From assembly GCF_937871615.1 (NCBI RefSeq), contig NZ_CALMPA010000023.1, positions 1 through 64,000 of the forward strand: a stretch of 64,000 nucleotides of DNA. The letters run 5' to 3'. This document shows positions 1 through 9,220 of this stretch, in pieces. The position numbers were made by a program, and so were the translations under genes. The notes under the pieces were generated by a model. That model worked only from the letters and a program-made list of their open reading frames with translations, searched no databases and was not told the origin of the DNA. Position 1 is the first letter of the stretch. Every line of letters begins with the position of its first letter. The stretch is from an uncultured Sphingomonas sp. GTDB lineage: Bacteria; Pseudomonadota; Alphaproteobacteria; Sphingomonadales; Sphingomonadaceae.

Positions 1-420
1 CGCCGCCTCGTCGCGGGCGCGGATGCTGCCGGCCTCCTCCCGCACTAGGCTCTCGGCGCGCGTCAGGGCGATGCGGGCGAGCCGCTCCTGCGCTGCCGCC
101 CGGGCGAGTTCCGCATCGGCCGCCGCCTGCTGGCCGCCGATCGCCCGCAGATCGTTCGCGGAGCCGATCGGCACGCCGCCCTCGGTACCAGGCGGCGCGA
201 CGATCTCGCCCGCGACGGCGCGGTGCCTGGCCGCGATGCTCTCACCAACACGCGCGAGCCGGATGCCGAGCCGATGCTGCGCTTCCGGCGCAAGTTTCAG
301 CCGAAGCAGTTCTGATTCGCGCGCGACCGGCTCCGCATGGACCGGTGGAACACCCGGCTTGCCCGGGGTCTCGCCACAACCAAGGAGCAGGAGCACGGGC
401 AAGAACAGCATGGAACGCAT
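1..420 (-). CDS. RND/HlyD-type efflux adaptor lipoprotein, 3'-truncated by window edge
   Basis: This reading frame stays open from an ATG at 420 to the left edge, giving 140 codons with no stop. The N-terminus is a lipoprotein signal (MRSMLFLPVLLLLGCGE) with lipobox Cys16, so the protein should be anchored in the inner membrane facing the periplasm. A Pro-rich stretch follows, then a segment typical of the first beta/lipoyl half of membrane-fusion proteins (residues about 45-85), then the start of an Ala/Glu/Arg-rich coiled coil. It would bridge an RND pump to an outer-membrane channel. The rest of the gene, and probably its pump, lies outside the window. A copy of the recurrent 20-bp operator lies 43-62 bases upstream. 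The family is inferred from architecture only. Confidence 0.72.
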   Translation of the reverse strand, partial: MRSMLFLPVLLLLGCGETPGKPGVPPVHAEPVARESELLRLKLAPEAQHRLGIRLARVGESIAARHRAVAGEIVAPPGTEGGVPIGSANDLRAIGGQQAAADAELARAAAQERLARIALTRAESLVREEAGSIRARDEAA

Positions 421-462
421 GTCACACGCCTATCGCAGCGACGTTGGCGCGCGATGGGCTGG

Positions 463-482
463 GCTATACAATTTCCCAATCT
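463..482 (-). promoter_or_regulatory. Recurrent 20-bp operator, copy 1
   Basis: On the minus strand this reads AGATTGGGAAATTGTATAGC, matching the window-wide element ACATTGGGAAAATACAATGT in its ATTGGGAAA core. It lies in the gap before the RND adaptor gene, where a promoter would be expected. It is nearly identical to the right-hand copy at 24263-24282. Confidence 0.6.
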
Positions 483-539
483 TCACCGCCGTTCAATGGC
501 GTGAGGCTCAATACGCGACAAACCATGAACCTCGCTCGA

Positions 540-557
540 CGGGAACCACGGTTCCCG
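540..557 (-). terminator. Hairpin just after the MscS-type gene
   Basis: CGGGAACC and GGTTCCCG form an 8-bp inverted repeat around a 2-base loop (or a 6-bp stem with a 4-base loop), starting 3 bases beyond the stop codon. No clear U-tract follows, so termination strength is uncertain. Confidence 0.4.
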
Positions 558-559
558 CA

Positions 560-3022
560 TCAAGCGGACCGACCCTGCTCCCGAGGCTCGATCGCTCTTT
601 CGCCGATGCCGACATTGACGACAGGGGATGAGGTCGCAAGCGCGATGTTGGATCGCCTGAGCTCGGGGATGATCTGGAACAGCAGATCGCTCTTGATCCG
701 ATATGCGTCACGCGCGGACGCTACATAGCCGGTCGCGGCAAATTCGAGCGCGCCGTCCCGGACATCGGTGAGATAAACCACGGGCGCTGGCTCATGCGCG
801 AGTTCGGGATGGTCATCCAGCCGCGCTTTCAGCAAATCCCGCACGAGGATCGGGTCGGCGTCGTCCGAAACGCGCAGCACGATCCTCAGCCGGGCGAGCG
901 TACTACCTCTCGTGACGTTTCTGATCGTCTTGGAGATGAGATCGGTGTTCGGCACGATCAGCTTCGACCGATCGGCCATCTCGATCTCGGTGGCGCGCAC
1001 GCTGATCTTTCGGACATCGCCGTCCAGATCGCCGATCGCGATCCAGTCACCGACTTTCACCGGACGTTCGATCAAGAGTATCAGCCCGGACACGAAATTG
1101 CCGATGATCGATTGCAGGCCAAAACCAATGCCCACCGAAAGCGCGCTCGCAAGAAGCGTGATCCTGTCGAGGCTCAGGCCCAGATAGGCCGATGCCATCA
1201 CGATTGCCAGGATTGCGCCAAGATACGTGATGCCGACACCCAGCGCATTCTGCGCTCCGATGTCCATCGAGGTCGTGGGGAGGTAGCGCGCCTCCAGCCA
1301 GCGGCGCACCGCGCGCGTCACCACAAGACCAAGAAGGAACACCAGGAACCCGATCACGATCGTCGCCGGCGAGATCGTGACCTGCCCAAGGTGAAGGATC
1401 AGGTCACTTGTCGACAACCGGCCAAACAGATTCTCAGCCGTCGCTCCAAAAGGGGCCCAGATCGCCAGCCAGGCGAGCAGGAGAAGGCCGAGGCGAGCGC
1501 AGCCCGACAACAACACGCCGCCCTGGCGTAGCGCAGCCGGCGAAAGGCCAAGCGAAGATCGGAGAAAAGCTCCAGTGCGGGTGGCTGGATCGAGCAGGCT
1601 CGGCAGGGCTTCATCGACCAGGATGGTGAAGAGGAAAAGCCAACCCAGCACCGTCGCGATCCAGATCACCTCCCTCAGGATGAAGGAGCCGAACGCGACA
1701 TAGCCGAGCAGCGTCGCGGCCAGGGCACTGAGCAACGCGCCCCAGCTTGCGATCAGCGCGATCGCCCATGGCAATCGTGATGTGCGTGCGACCCGGACGA
1801 TCGGATAATCCGACACGGCCTGCGCCGTGTGCGCAATGGTCAGCAGCGTGCCGCCAATGGTTCCCAGGAGGATAAGGTTTGCAACGCACTGTAGCGCCGA
1901 CGACACCGGGGCGCTGAACCCGAGGGCCGCATCGCCGCCGAGTGTAAAGCCGGTAATGGCAAAGGTTAGCCCGAGCATGTCGGGAAAGCGTCGGATTCGC
2001 GTGACCAATCCGTCGGGGAGAGGCGCCAGGCGCCATGCCGGCCATCGGGGCTGGAGGAGCGCGCGGCCTAGCGAAGCGAACACGGACGCGAACACGACTA
2101 CCCGCGCGAGAATCGCGAGCAATGCGGTGACAATCGGCCTTCCACCAGATAGCGCCCCCAGACAAGTCTGTAGCACCATTCCGACACACGATGCGGCGAG
2201 CATCGCGGCCGCGATGAGGCCAAGCGCAAGGATCGCCCGACGCAGTTGGCTCGGCGCAGATGCCCTTGCCCAGCGCGCGATCACCAATCGCTCAAGCAGC
2301 AGGCGGCCCAAGGCGAGGGCTAGATAGGCAAGCGCGCAAATCAGCGCGCCTGCCGCCAGAGGCATTGCGCCCGTGCCCATCGGGATGGGCGCGCCATCAA
2401 ATTGCGCTTCCGCGCGCTTGGCATCGTGGGGCCACGCCGCCCCGACGCTCGTCCAGAAGCGAAAGTCCAGCGGTGACCGGGTTCGCTGCCATAATTGTTC
2501 GAGAAAGAGATTGCGTCGGCGGGTCTGGAGATAGGTTTCGAGCTGGTCGATCTCGACGCTGATCAGATGAGCCTGTTTGACCTCTGTATCGATCGTCCGG
2601 CGCGCGGTGGTGATTTTCGAACGCTCCTGAGCGATCTCGGGGTCTTCTGCCGGCTGTCCGGGTCCGGGCGGTGGCCCGAGCTCGGCCAAGCGCGCGTCGG
2701 CAAACTTCAGCCGTGGCTCCAACGCCGCTAGCGCGTCGTCGATTTCGCTTCTCACCGCGGGAATCGCGGCAAGTCGGGTTTGAAGATCTGCATCGTCGAT
2801 GCCGCGCAGGTGGGCGCCTGCCCCGATGCGCTGGGCCTCGGCATCGGCCCGGTCGACCTGAAGCGCCAGCGATGTGATTGTCGGCGGAGTCGGCGCGGCA
2901 TGGACCGGCGACAGGGACAAGGTGGTGGCCGTCGTCTGGCCTTGCGCTGCCGAGCCGACCAACAGGCAGGGAATAAGCAAAACCACCGCACGACGCAGCG
3001 AGCTGTCGAGGAATCGTTGCAT
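560..3022 (-). CDS. MscS-family mechanosensitive channel, large form with signal peptide
   Basis: A protein of about 820 residues that should release osmolytes when membrane tension rises. A signal peptide (about residues 1-28) and a helical periplasmic region rich in Ala, Glu and Gln come first. A block of many hydrophobic helices follows (about 200-560). The MscS core sits near residues 570-700: a Gly/Ala-rich pore helix ending in GIGFGLQSIIGNFVSGLILL, then the beta domain with RPVKVGDWI and VPNTDLI. Length and layout resemble the MscK/DUF3772 class more than the 286-residue MscS. ATG 3022 is preferred to the upstream 3049 because it is preceded by a GAAGGG stretch and starts the signal peptide directly. 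Confidence 0.85.
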   Translation of the reverse strand: MQRFLDSSLRRAVVLLIPCLLVGSAAQGQTTATTLSLSPVHAAPTPPTITSLALQVDRADAEAQRIGAGAHLRGIDDADLQTRLAAIPAVRSEIDDALAALEPRLKFADARLAELGPPPGPGQPAEDPEIAQERSKITTARRTIDTEVKQAHLISVEIDQLETYLQTRRRNLFLEQLWQRTRSPLDFRFWTSVGAAWPHDAKRAEAQFDGAPIPMGTGAMPLAAGALICALAYLALALGRLLLERLVIARWARASAPSQLRRAILALGLIAAAMLAASCVGMVLQTCLGALSGGRPIVTALLAILARVVVFASVFASLGRALLQPRWPAWRLAPLPDGLVTRIRRFPDMLGLTFAITGFTLGGDAALGFSAPVSSALQCVANLILLGTIGGTLLTIAHTAQAVSDYPIVRVARTSRLPWAIALIASWGALLSALAATLLGYVAFGSFILREVIWIATVLGWLFLFTILVDEALPSLLDPATRTGAFLRSSLGLSPAALRQGGVLLSGCARLGLLLLAWLAIWAPFGATAENLFGRLSTSDLILHLGQVTISPATIVIGFLVFLLGLVVTRAVRRWLEARYLPTTSMDIGAQNALGVGITYLGAILAIVMASAYLGLSLDRITLLASALSVGIGFGLQSIIGNFVSGLILLIERPVKVGDWIAIGDLDGDVRKISVRATEIEMADRSKLIVPNTDLISKTIRNVTRGSTLARLRIVLRVSDDADPILVRDLLKARLDDHPELAHEPAPVVYLTDVRDGALEFAATGYVASARDAYRIKSDLLFQIIPELRRSNIALATSSPVVNVGIGERAIEPREQGRSA

Positions 3023-3203
3023 GCCCGCGCCCTTCAACCTTCCGGTCATCTCGTCATGCGCGCGGAGATACGGTTACCCCACGATCTGCCGCAAGTTAAG
3101 GTTCTATAATGTTGCGATTTCGGGAGGATGGTTCCACGCGCCGCTACCCATCCAGTGCGGAAGCTTGGTGCCCGACAGGCCCCTGCCTACCTGGTCCTTC
3201 CAT

Positions 3204-3644
3204 TCATCTGGCGAGGCAGGATGAGCATTTTCCACTCGCCTCAAGCGAGAGTTCGCTTACCGCGAATTGCTGACCGGCAATGGCCCGGCGCAAAGCTTCA
3301 TGCTGGTCGGGAACGGCTATCGAGATCGTATCGCCGCATTCGGTGCAGATCGCGAGCACGCATTGCGGCTTGTCCCTGACGCGATAGGCCGAAAGCATCT
3401 GGACCCGCTCCACCGCTCCGCTCAGTTCGAGACGGTCGATCGAACGATAGATCGACATCGCCGGAAGCTGGTATCCGCGATCGGCGACCAACGCCACGAG
3501 CTGATAGACGCTGAGCGGCTTCTGGCTCGTGACCAGCGCATCGAGGACAATCGCATCGAGCGTTGCTCCGGGAAGAATTGTCGCTCTTTTTCCGAAACCG
3601 CCCTTTCCCTTCGCGGAACCGCGATGACCAGTTGAACGCCTCAT
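3204..3644 (-). CDS. zur: Fur-family metal-dependent repressor, probably Zur
   Basis: A 146-residue Fur-family protein. An N-terminal winged helix (about residues 20-85) contains the SIYRSIDRLELSGAVERV segment typical of the family's recognition helix and wing. A metal-binding dimerisation domain follows with two CxxC pairs, CTEC and the C-terminal CSSC, the structural zinc site of Fur proteins. ATG 3644 is chosen because GGGAG stands 6 bases before it. The Zur assignment is inference: the repressor lies beside a TBDR, and the window contains a ZigA/DUF1826/ZIP/M23 set that is classically Zur-controlled, with matching palindromes. Fur, Mur or PerR cannot be excluded from sequence alone. Confidence 0.78.
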   Translation of the reverse strand: MRRSTGHRGSAKGKGGFGKRATILPGATLDAIVLDALVTSQKPLSVYQLVALVADRGYQLPAMSIYRSIDRLELSGAVERVQMLSAYRVRDKPQCVLAICTECGDTISIAVPDQHEALRRAIAGQQFAVSELSLEASGKCSSCLAR

Positions 3645-3737
3645 GACCTGCTCCCAATCCATCGGCGCGACGGCCCCTTGAGCGAACGGGAGGCGACCGA
3701 TGGTTTTTCGCGCGACTGGAGCGGGACTTCCCGACCC

Positions 3738-3758
3738 GACGCCGGGATGGCCGGCGTC
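3738..3758 (-). terminator. Hairpin downstream of the 3.8-5.9 kb receptor gene
   Basis: GACGCCGG and CCGGCGTC form a perfect 8-bp GC-rich stem with a 5-base loop, 19 bases past the TBDR stop codon on the minus strand. It fits a terminator, but there is no U-run after it. Confidence 0.45.
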
Positions 3759-3776
3759 AGATCAGTCCGTCCCTGT

Positions 3777-5912
3777 TCAGAAATCCTTGCTCAGACCGAC
3801 GAAGAATCCACGGCGCGGCCCATATTGCGGTGCGCCCACGCCAACGCCGCCGCCATCGCGGATTTCATATATATGATCGCCCACATTGATCACGTCGAAG
3901 CGAACCGTGACCCCGGGCCGCTCAAGCCGATAGCTTGCCGACAAATTGACCTGCACATAGTCCGGGAGCGCGCCGCCGTTGGGGATCGTCGTCGACGTCC
4001 TGAGGCCCGATCCGTAGATAGCATTAGCGCCGACCTTCAGGCCCTTCAGTTCGCCCTGGAAGGCATAGGACAAGCCGCCGGAAGCGGTATAGGTCTGATC
4101 GTGATCGAGATAGATGTAATGGTCATGGATGTAGGCAAGATCGTCCGCGCTGAAGTTGAACTGGCTTGAGACGATGTCCTTCCCCTTGGCGTTCGCATAG
4201 GCGAAGTTGGCATACGCCATCCACGGCCCCTTGACGTAGCTGACGTTGGCTTCGACGCCGTAGATACGCCCGCGGCGATAGTTGAACGGCGTGAGGATGA
4301 TCGGCGCGCCGAACTGGCCCTCGTCGATGAGGTTCTTCGAGCGGCGGTAATAGCCGTCGACACCGAAGGTCAGGCCGCTGTCGCCCACCTTCTGCTGGAA
4401 ACCGACGTCGAAATAATTCTGGCGTTCGGCATAGGGGGTCGTGTTGACGTCGGAAGTCGCCGCCCCGCTCGTGCCGTCGAATTTCTGGATCGTGGTTGTC
4501 GTGACAAGCTCGAAGGGCGGCGGCGAGAAATACCGCGCATAGCCGGCATGGATCGTCGTGTCCGGCGTCGGCTGCCACACGATATTGGCACGCGGGCTGA
4601 ACTGGTTCTCCGAACGATAGCCTTTGTAATAATCGAAGCGGCCGCCGAAATTGAGCGTGACGGTGGGCAGGATCTTCCACTCATCCTGGAGATAGGCCGA
4701 ATAGGTCATCTCGGTCTTGCCGCCATTGTCGACGATGCCGATCGGCTCCCCCGCTTGCGCGCCGGTCACGGGATCGAGCGGGAAGACCTGGGTCGTGGTG
4801 CGGCTCGTCCCCCGATCCCGCGTTATGACGGCGCCGAAACGCAGCGTGTGCGCGTCGCTCAGCCGATAAGCCGCATCGATCTGCCCGCCGATCGTGAAAT
4901 CATGCTTGATCGCGCGCTGGGCCTGCCCGTTGAACAACAGCTCGCCGAGCACATCGGGATAATAATCGAGCGTCGAATAGCGCGCGAACAGCGAGGTCTG
5001 GATGGTCAGCGGGCCGCTGTCGTGGAGGAAGGAAAGCTGGCCGAAGGCGGTTTGCTCGACCTGCCGCTCGTCAAGCGCCTCGCTCGCGAAGTCGCCCACG
5101 CCGCCGACCGAGAAGCCGCCCGACGCGAAGCCGTCGACCGCCGCCGTGAGGCCGCGCGGATTGGGGATCTGGAAATGCTGGTTGGAATAGCCGCCGACGA
5201 ATGAAATGCGGTTGTTGGCGTCCATGATGTGATCGACATAGACGAACGCCTGTCCCTGATCGGTGCGGTCATGCAGCGGAGTGGAGGAGCCGTCGACGCT
5301 CTCGATCCCGAGATTGCTGTGGCGATAATCGCCGGACACGAAGAAATTGGTCGAGCCCGACGATCCGCCATATTCGAATGAAGGCTCGATCATGTCGTGG
5401 CTGCCGCCATAGATCGAAACCGAGCCGCCATTGTTGAAGAGGCCGCTCTTGGTGGTGATGTCGATGATGCCGGCGGTCCTCAGGCCATATTGCGCCGGCA
5501 ACGCGCCGGTCACGAGATTGAACTTCTCGACCAGCCGTGGACTCAGCGTCTGCCCGAACACCGCGATGCCTTCGGGCAGGATCGTGCCGTTGATGCGATA
5601 TTGGAGATTGTTGTGGTCGTCGCGGACATGGAACTGGCCGAAGCCGTCCTGCACGACGCCGGGGAGTTGCAGGATCACCTGATTGAACTGCTGGTTGTCG
5701 CCGCCAGGCAGGGCCTGGATGGTCGCATTGGTGATCGTGTACGATGTGGCGCCGAGGCTTGGCTGGATGGACGCTCGCGCCGCGTCGAGCTTCTCCGCGG
5801 TGACGACGATCGTCCCGCGATCATCCGTCGCGTTCGATGGCGCATCCTGCGCATGGGCGACGGACGAAGCGAGCGCGGCCGAGGCCACGCCGATCAGATA
5901 ATAGGCACGCAT
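3777..5912 (-). CDS. TonB-dependent outer-membrane receptor, putative metal uptake
   Basis: A 711-residue receptor. It has a signal peptide (about 1-21, ending AHA), a TonB-box-like start of the plug (TIVVTAEKLD, about 33-42), a plug domain, then a beta-barrel of about 22 strands ending in the aromatic terminus VGLSKDF. The barrel has many Asp/His segments but no diagnostic ligand motif. GGAGA lies 5 bases before the ATG. The gene follows a DUF2946 gene on the same strand with an 84-base gap, and the pair shares a GATAT/ATATC palindrome upstream. The repressor gene at 3.2-3.6 kb is just downstream. A zinc or copper receptor is inferred from this context, not shown by the sequence. Confidence 0.85.
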   Translation of the reverse strand: MRAYYLIGVASAALASSVAHAQDAPSNATDDRGTIVVTAEKLDAARASIQPSLGATSYTITNATIQALPGGDNQQFNQVILQLPGVVQDGFGQFHVRDDHNNLQYRINGTILPEGIAVFGQTLSPRLVEKFNLVTGALPAQYGLRTAGIIDITTKSGLFNNGGSVSIYGGSHDMIEPSFEYGGSSGSTNFFVSGDYRHSNLGIESVDGSSTPLHDRTDQGQAFVYVDHIMDANNRISFVGGYSNQHFQIPNPRGLTAAVDGFASGGFSVGGVGDFASEALDERQVEQTAFGQLSFLHDSGPLTIQTSLFARYSTLDYYPDVLGELLFNGQAQRAIKHDFTIGGQIDAAYRLSDAHTLRFGAVITRDRGTSRTTTQVFPLDPVTGAQAGEPIGIVDNGGKTEMTYSAYLQDEWKILPTVTLNFGGRFDYYKGYRSENQFSPRANIVWQPTPDTTIHAGYARYFSPPPFELVTTTTIQKFDGTSGAATSDVNTTPYAERQNYFDVGFQQKVGDSGLTFGVDGYYRRSKNLIDEGQFGAPIILTPFNYRRGRIYGVEANVSYVKGPWMAYANFAYANAKGKDIVSSQFNFSADDLAYIHDHYIYLDHDQTYTASGGLSYAFQGELKGLKVGANAIYGSGLRTSTTIPNGGALPDYVQVNLSASYRLERPGVTVRFDVINVGDHIYEIRDGGGVGVGAPQYGPRRGFFVGLSKDF

Positions 5913-5996
5913 GGGTTTCTCCGAGAACCTTGGGATTGGCGCCGGCAGGTCGACGACATGCGGTCGCCCGAATGCCGGCCATGGGATTTTTTCGTT

Positions 5997-6455
5997 TCAG
6001 CGGGCTTGGAGAGGCTCGGGAGGACCGCGGCTGCGGCGCACAAGCGGAAACGCCAGTAGGCGATGCCGCGGCAAAGGCCGGATCGCCATAAACGCGATCT
6101 GCGCGATGATAACGGGAACCACCGCGATCGGAGGGAGCAGGTAGTTGCCGGCGTGAGCCATCTCGCGGCAGATCGGGCAATCGAAGGGATCGTCGCCGGG
6201 CGTGGGGACACCGGGCAAGCGACTGATGAACGTTTCGCGCTGGGCGAATTCCTGGGTGGTCTGTCGACCGCGCGCATGGACGTGGCCCTGAACGACGAGA
6301 CTTTGAAACGTGAGCGCGGCCAGCGCGAGGATAAGCATGATCCGCCGACCAAGGCCGGAGAAGGTCCGGTCGCGCTTGCGCGTCTCCTGGCCGCTCGCCC
6401 CCGGTCTGCCTTCGGCTTCCCGGAATACAATGGCGGCCACCTGCGGCCGATACAT
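5997..6455 (-). CDS. DUF2946-type small membrane protein
   Basis: About 152 residues with two hydrophobic helices: one near the N-terminus (LILALAALTFQSLVVQGHVH) and one in the C-terminal half (LPPIAVVPVIIAQIAF). Between them is the family's DCPICREMAHAG Cys/His motif, and the end carries a basic RSRGPP segment. DUF2946 proteins often sit next to metal-related TBDRs. The CPxC and His residues could bind a metal, but no function is proven. It is followed by the TBDR at 3.8-5.9 kb in a likely two-gene operon. The start is uncertain: GTG 6464 and ATG 6338 are alternatives, and no strong ribosome binding site marks any of them. Confidence 0.65.
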   Translation of the reverse strand: MYRPQVAAIVFREAEGRPGASGQETRKRDRTFSGLGRRIMLILALAALTFQSLVVQGHVHARGRQTTQEFAQRETFISRLPGVPTPGDDPFDCPICREMAHAGNYLLPPIAVVPVIIAQIAFMAIRPLPRHRLLAFPLVRRSRGPPEPLQAR

Positions 6456-6508
6456 CGAAACCACGGTCTATAAGCCTTTGATGCCAGCGGACATGGTCAC
6501 GAGACAGC

Positions 6509-6524
6509 GATATGGTATAATATC
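6509..6524. promoter_or_regulatory. GATAT/ATATC palindrome upstream of DUF2946-TBDR operon, putative Zur box
   Basis: GATAT-GGTATA-ATATC is a perfect 5-bp inverted repeat in an AT-rich patch, 54 bases before the DUF2946 start. Similar palindromes occur before the small-protein/zigA cluster (31382) and before the M23 peptidase (35027), so a shared metal repressor is plausible. Confidence 0.45.
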
Positions 6525-6661
6525 ACTCGATCGCAAGTGATTTTGAACGGACCAGCGCAAGATAAGGAAAAAGTTTGCAACGTTCGCGACGCAAGATCCC
6601 ATTTAACCACGCGGAAGCCAAGGATTTACCGCGTACAATGGTCCAAATCTGGCGATGTTGT

Positions 6662-6693
6662 TAATCTACATTGCAAAAATTCAATATAGATTA
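6662..6693. promoter_or_regulatory. Variant of the recurrent operator inside a TAATCTA/TAGATTA inverted repeat
   Basis: A perfect 7-bp inverted repeat (6662-6668 and 6687-6693) encloses ACATTGCAAAAATTCAATAT (6668-6687), which keeps the ACATTG-8-CAAT spacing of the window-wide element. The left flank AATCTACATT is also found at 35224-35233. The site lies about 200 bases before the DUF2946 gene. The rest of the gap 6465-6808 holds the palindrome at 6509 and the hairpin at 6719, and I see no gene in it. Confidence 0.45.
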
Positions 6694-6718
6694 CTTTGCC
6701 GCAATCTGAGCGGAGATG

Positions 6719-6751
6719 ACCGCTTCGCGATCAAAAACTTCGCGAAGCGGT
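6719..6751 (-). terminator. Perfect 12-bp hairpin downstream of the FecA-type receptor
   Basis: ACCGCTTCGCGA and TCGCGAAGCGGT pair perfectly around a 9-base AT-rich loop, 58 bases beyond the receptor stop codon. There is no U-tract, so it may be a factor-assisted terminator or an mRNA-end stabiliser. Confidence 0.5.
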
Positions 6752-6808
6752 GGATATACCTGAAACCACTCCGCTGGCAGATATCGCCGCATTTCGCGAT
6801 ACAAATGT

Positions 6809-9220
6809 CTACCAGTTTCGCGTAATCGAAACGGTAATCGCACGCGGCCGCAACGGCGTGAATTGACGGCCCGACATGAAGGAGAAAGGATTTCCGAAAG
6901 CGAAGCTGTCGCCGTTGATGTCGAACAGGTTATCCAGCCGCGCGGTCAGAATAAGATGATCCCGCGAGATGGTGGCCGCAGCCGCCACGATCGCATAATC
7001 GCCCATTCGCCGGTCGAGACGCGGATCAAAGGTCAATCGTGCGGGCCCGATGTAATTGCCCTGCGCGTTCAACCAGACCTTCCACGACCCCATGTCGAAC
7101 CGGTAATCCGCGACAGCTCGAAACGTCACGTCGGGCGTCACCGGAAGCCGCCGGTCGAGGCGGTTGGCACCGATGCGCGAGCGGATGAGCTCGGCATCGA
7201 CATAGGTTCCCCCTCCCGTGATCGCGAGGCGTGGCGTGAGTTGCCAGGATGCGGTCACCTCGATCCCGGAAATGCGCGCGACACCGACATTTTGCGTCGC
7301 GACCAGCCCGGACGGAAGCAGCGCATCGCTCTGGACGTGATGCCAGGTCGAGTAGAAGCCCGCCAAGCTGCCGGACAGCCGGCCGCTTCCGGATGCCCAT
7401 CGAACGCCGGTGTCGATCGAATCCAGCGCGTCGGAGTGAAAGCTGCGCGGTCCCCCGTCCGCAGCGGGCGTAAGCCCGCCCGGACGCACTGCGCGGGCAT
7501 AGCGCGCATAGATCGTCGTCCGCTCGTTCGGTCGCCAATTCAGCGCGGCGCTCGGGGAAAGCACGAGTTGGGCTGTGCGACGGCTTGCCGCGCCATCCTC
7601 TTCCACGGCTTCGTCATCGGAAACGGTATTCGAGAGCCTCGCACCCAGAACCGCGTCGAGCGAACTGGTCAGGGGAATGCTCCCCTCGCCGAAGGCCGCG
7701 ACCTCCGAGACATGCCGATCGCTCGTTTCAACGACCCGGCTCGCGGTCTCACTTGCGATCGCCGCGTGATTCTCGCTGCGCGCCCGCATATAGGAAAGCC
7801 CGACGATCCATCGCGATGAACCGGCCGGTCCCAATCGAATTTCATGGTTCTCGATCTCGTATCCACGGTCGTCAGAAAATTGCGAGGGGCCGGTCAGCCC
7901 GAATAGCGGCGAGGCATCGCTGGAATCATAGATATAGCTTATACTGTGCCGGACAACGCTGGAGGCCGCGACGACCGAAAGTGGACCGATCCTGCCCTGA
8001 AGCGTCGCGGACACCAGCTTGAAATCATTGTCGGCAGGCTCGGCGATCCGCGACTTCCGCCGCAAGGTCTCGTCGGAGGCCATCACATATTGGCTGTCGC
8101 GTGTGTTCACGTCCTGCAGCATCGCCGACACATCGAGCGTCCAGTCGTTGTCCGGATGCCAGCGCGCCGCCAGCCGGACCCCGTTTATCGTCGTGCCATT
8201 CGCGTCGCGGTTGCGCCCGATATTGTCGACCCACCCCCCTTCACGATTGGCATAGCCCACGGCACGAACGGCCAGCACATCCGGGACCAGCGGGAGGTTG
8301 ACGACGCCATCGATTCCGCCACCGGCCGCGCCGTGTTCGACCGTCTCGCCGCCGAGCCGCAGGCTTCCGCTGAAGCTCGACAGGTCCGGCTTGCGTGTCA
8401 CGACATGGTAGATTCCCCCCAACGCGCCGGAACCATAGAGCGGCCCCTGCGGCCCCTTCAGGATCTCGACGCGGGCGACGTCCACAAGGCGAAGATCGGG
8501 ATCGGGAGCATCGAACGTGACGCGGGCATCGTCGACGACGACCGCGACGGTCGACTGGCTCGAACCGTTGAACGGGCTGTCGGCGACGCCACGGATGAAC
8601 TGGCGGTTGCGCCCCGGCCCCAGATTGGTGACCGCCAGGCCATCCGTGGATTCCGCGATATCGCGACTGCCCGGCGACAATCTGCCTGGTTGGGACCGTA
8701 TCGGATCGATGACCACGATCGAGCCGGGCACCTCCGGCAAGGTCTGCGACCGCTTCTGGCCGGTCACCAGAATATCGTTCGCCTGATCCGTGCCTGCGGC
8801 TGGTTCGCTCGGAGGTTCCCGGTGAACAGGTGTATGGCGCGGAGAACGCGGTTCCTTCGAAATCTCGACCAGACGGAACGTGGCGTCCCCTACCCGCATC
8901 GCGCGAAATCCGGTCCTTGCCAGCACGCGCGACAAGGCCCGTTCGACCGTCATCGTGCCGCGAACCGGCCTGGTGGTGATCCGCAGCGGCCGGCCCACCC
9001 ATCCGATTGAAACCCCGGCGGTCTGGGCGATCTGCATCAGCGTCGTCGAAATATCGGCGGCGGGCAAAGTGAATTCGATCTTCCGGTCGCGCGCGAGCGC
9101 CGGGGACGCCGCACCGATGGCTTCAGCGGTGATGCACGCCAGAAAGGTGAACCTCGCGCCCCTGCTCCGAAATCCCCGCACCAAGGATCTCTGCGAGATT
9201 TTGAAATGCCCTTGAGCCAT
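6809..9220 (-). CDS. FecA-type TonB-dependent receptor with STN signalling domain
   Basis: About 803 residues. A long N-terminus with a hydrophobic signal segment ends near SPALA. An STN (secretin/TonB N-terminal) domain follows (about 48-118, starting KIEFTLPAADI), which talks to FecR. The plug begins near NDILVTGQKRSQ and the barrel ends RAITVSITRNW. It is the third member of a sigma/FecR/receptor set on the same strand. Its start overlaps the 3' end of fecR by 98 bases if ATG 9220 is used. GTG 9181 would give a more compact signal peptide and less overlap, so the start is uncertain. The ligand is unknown. Confidence 0.87.
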   Translation of the reverse strand: MAQGHFKISQRSLVRGFRSRGARFTFLACITAEAIGAASPALARDRKIEFTLPAADISTTLMQIAQTAGVSIGWVGRPLRITTRPVRGTMTVERALSRVLARTGFRAMRVGDATFRLVEISKEPRSPRHTPVHREPPSEPAAGTDQANDILVTGQKRSQTLPEVPGSIVVIDPIRSQPGRLSPGSRDIAESTDGLAVTNLGPGRNRQFIRGVADSPFNGSSQSTVAVVVDDARVTFDAPDPDLRLVDVARVEILKGPQGPLYGSGALGGIYHVVTRKPDLSSFSGSLRLGGETVEHGAAGGGIDGVVNLPLVPDVLAVRAVGYANREGGWVDNIGRNRDANGTTINGVRLAARWHPDNDWTLDVSAMLQDVNTRDSQYVMASDETLRRKSRIAEPADNDFKLVSATLQGRIGPLSVVAASSVVRHSISYIYDSSDASPLFGLTGPSQFSDDRGYEIENHEIRLGPAGSSRWIVGLSYMRARSENHAAIASETASRVVETSDRHVSEVAAFGEGSIPLTSSLDAVLGARLSNTVSDDEAVEEDGAASRRTAQLVLSPSAALNWRPNERTTIYARYARAVRPGGLTPAADGGPRSFHSDALDSIDTGVRWASGSGRLSGSLAGFYSTWHHVQSDALLPSGLVATQNVGVARISGIEVTASWQLTPRLAITGGGTYVDAELIRSRIGANRLDRRLPVTPDVTFRAVADYRFDMGSWKVWLNAQGNYIGPARLTFDPRLDRRMGDYAIVAAAATISRDHLILTARLDNLFDINGDSFAFGNPFSFMSGRQFTPLRPRAITVSITRNW

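Noticed and set aside
3645-3662. ATTGGGA on the minus strand just before the Fur-family gene, resembling the recurrent operator
   Set aside because: It is the ribosome binding site region (GGGAG), without the AT-rich centre or the second arm.
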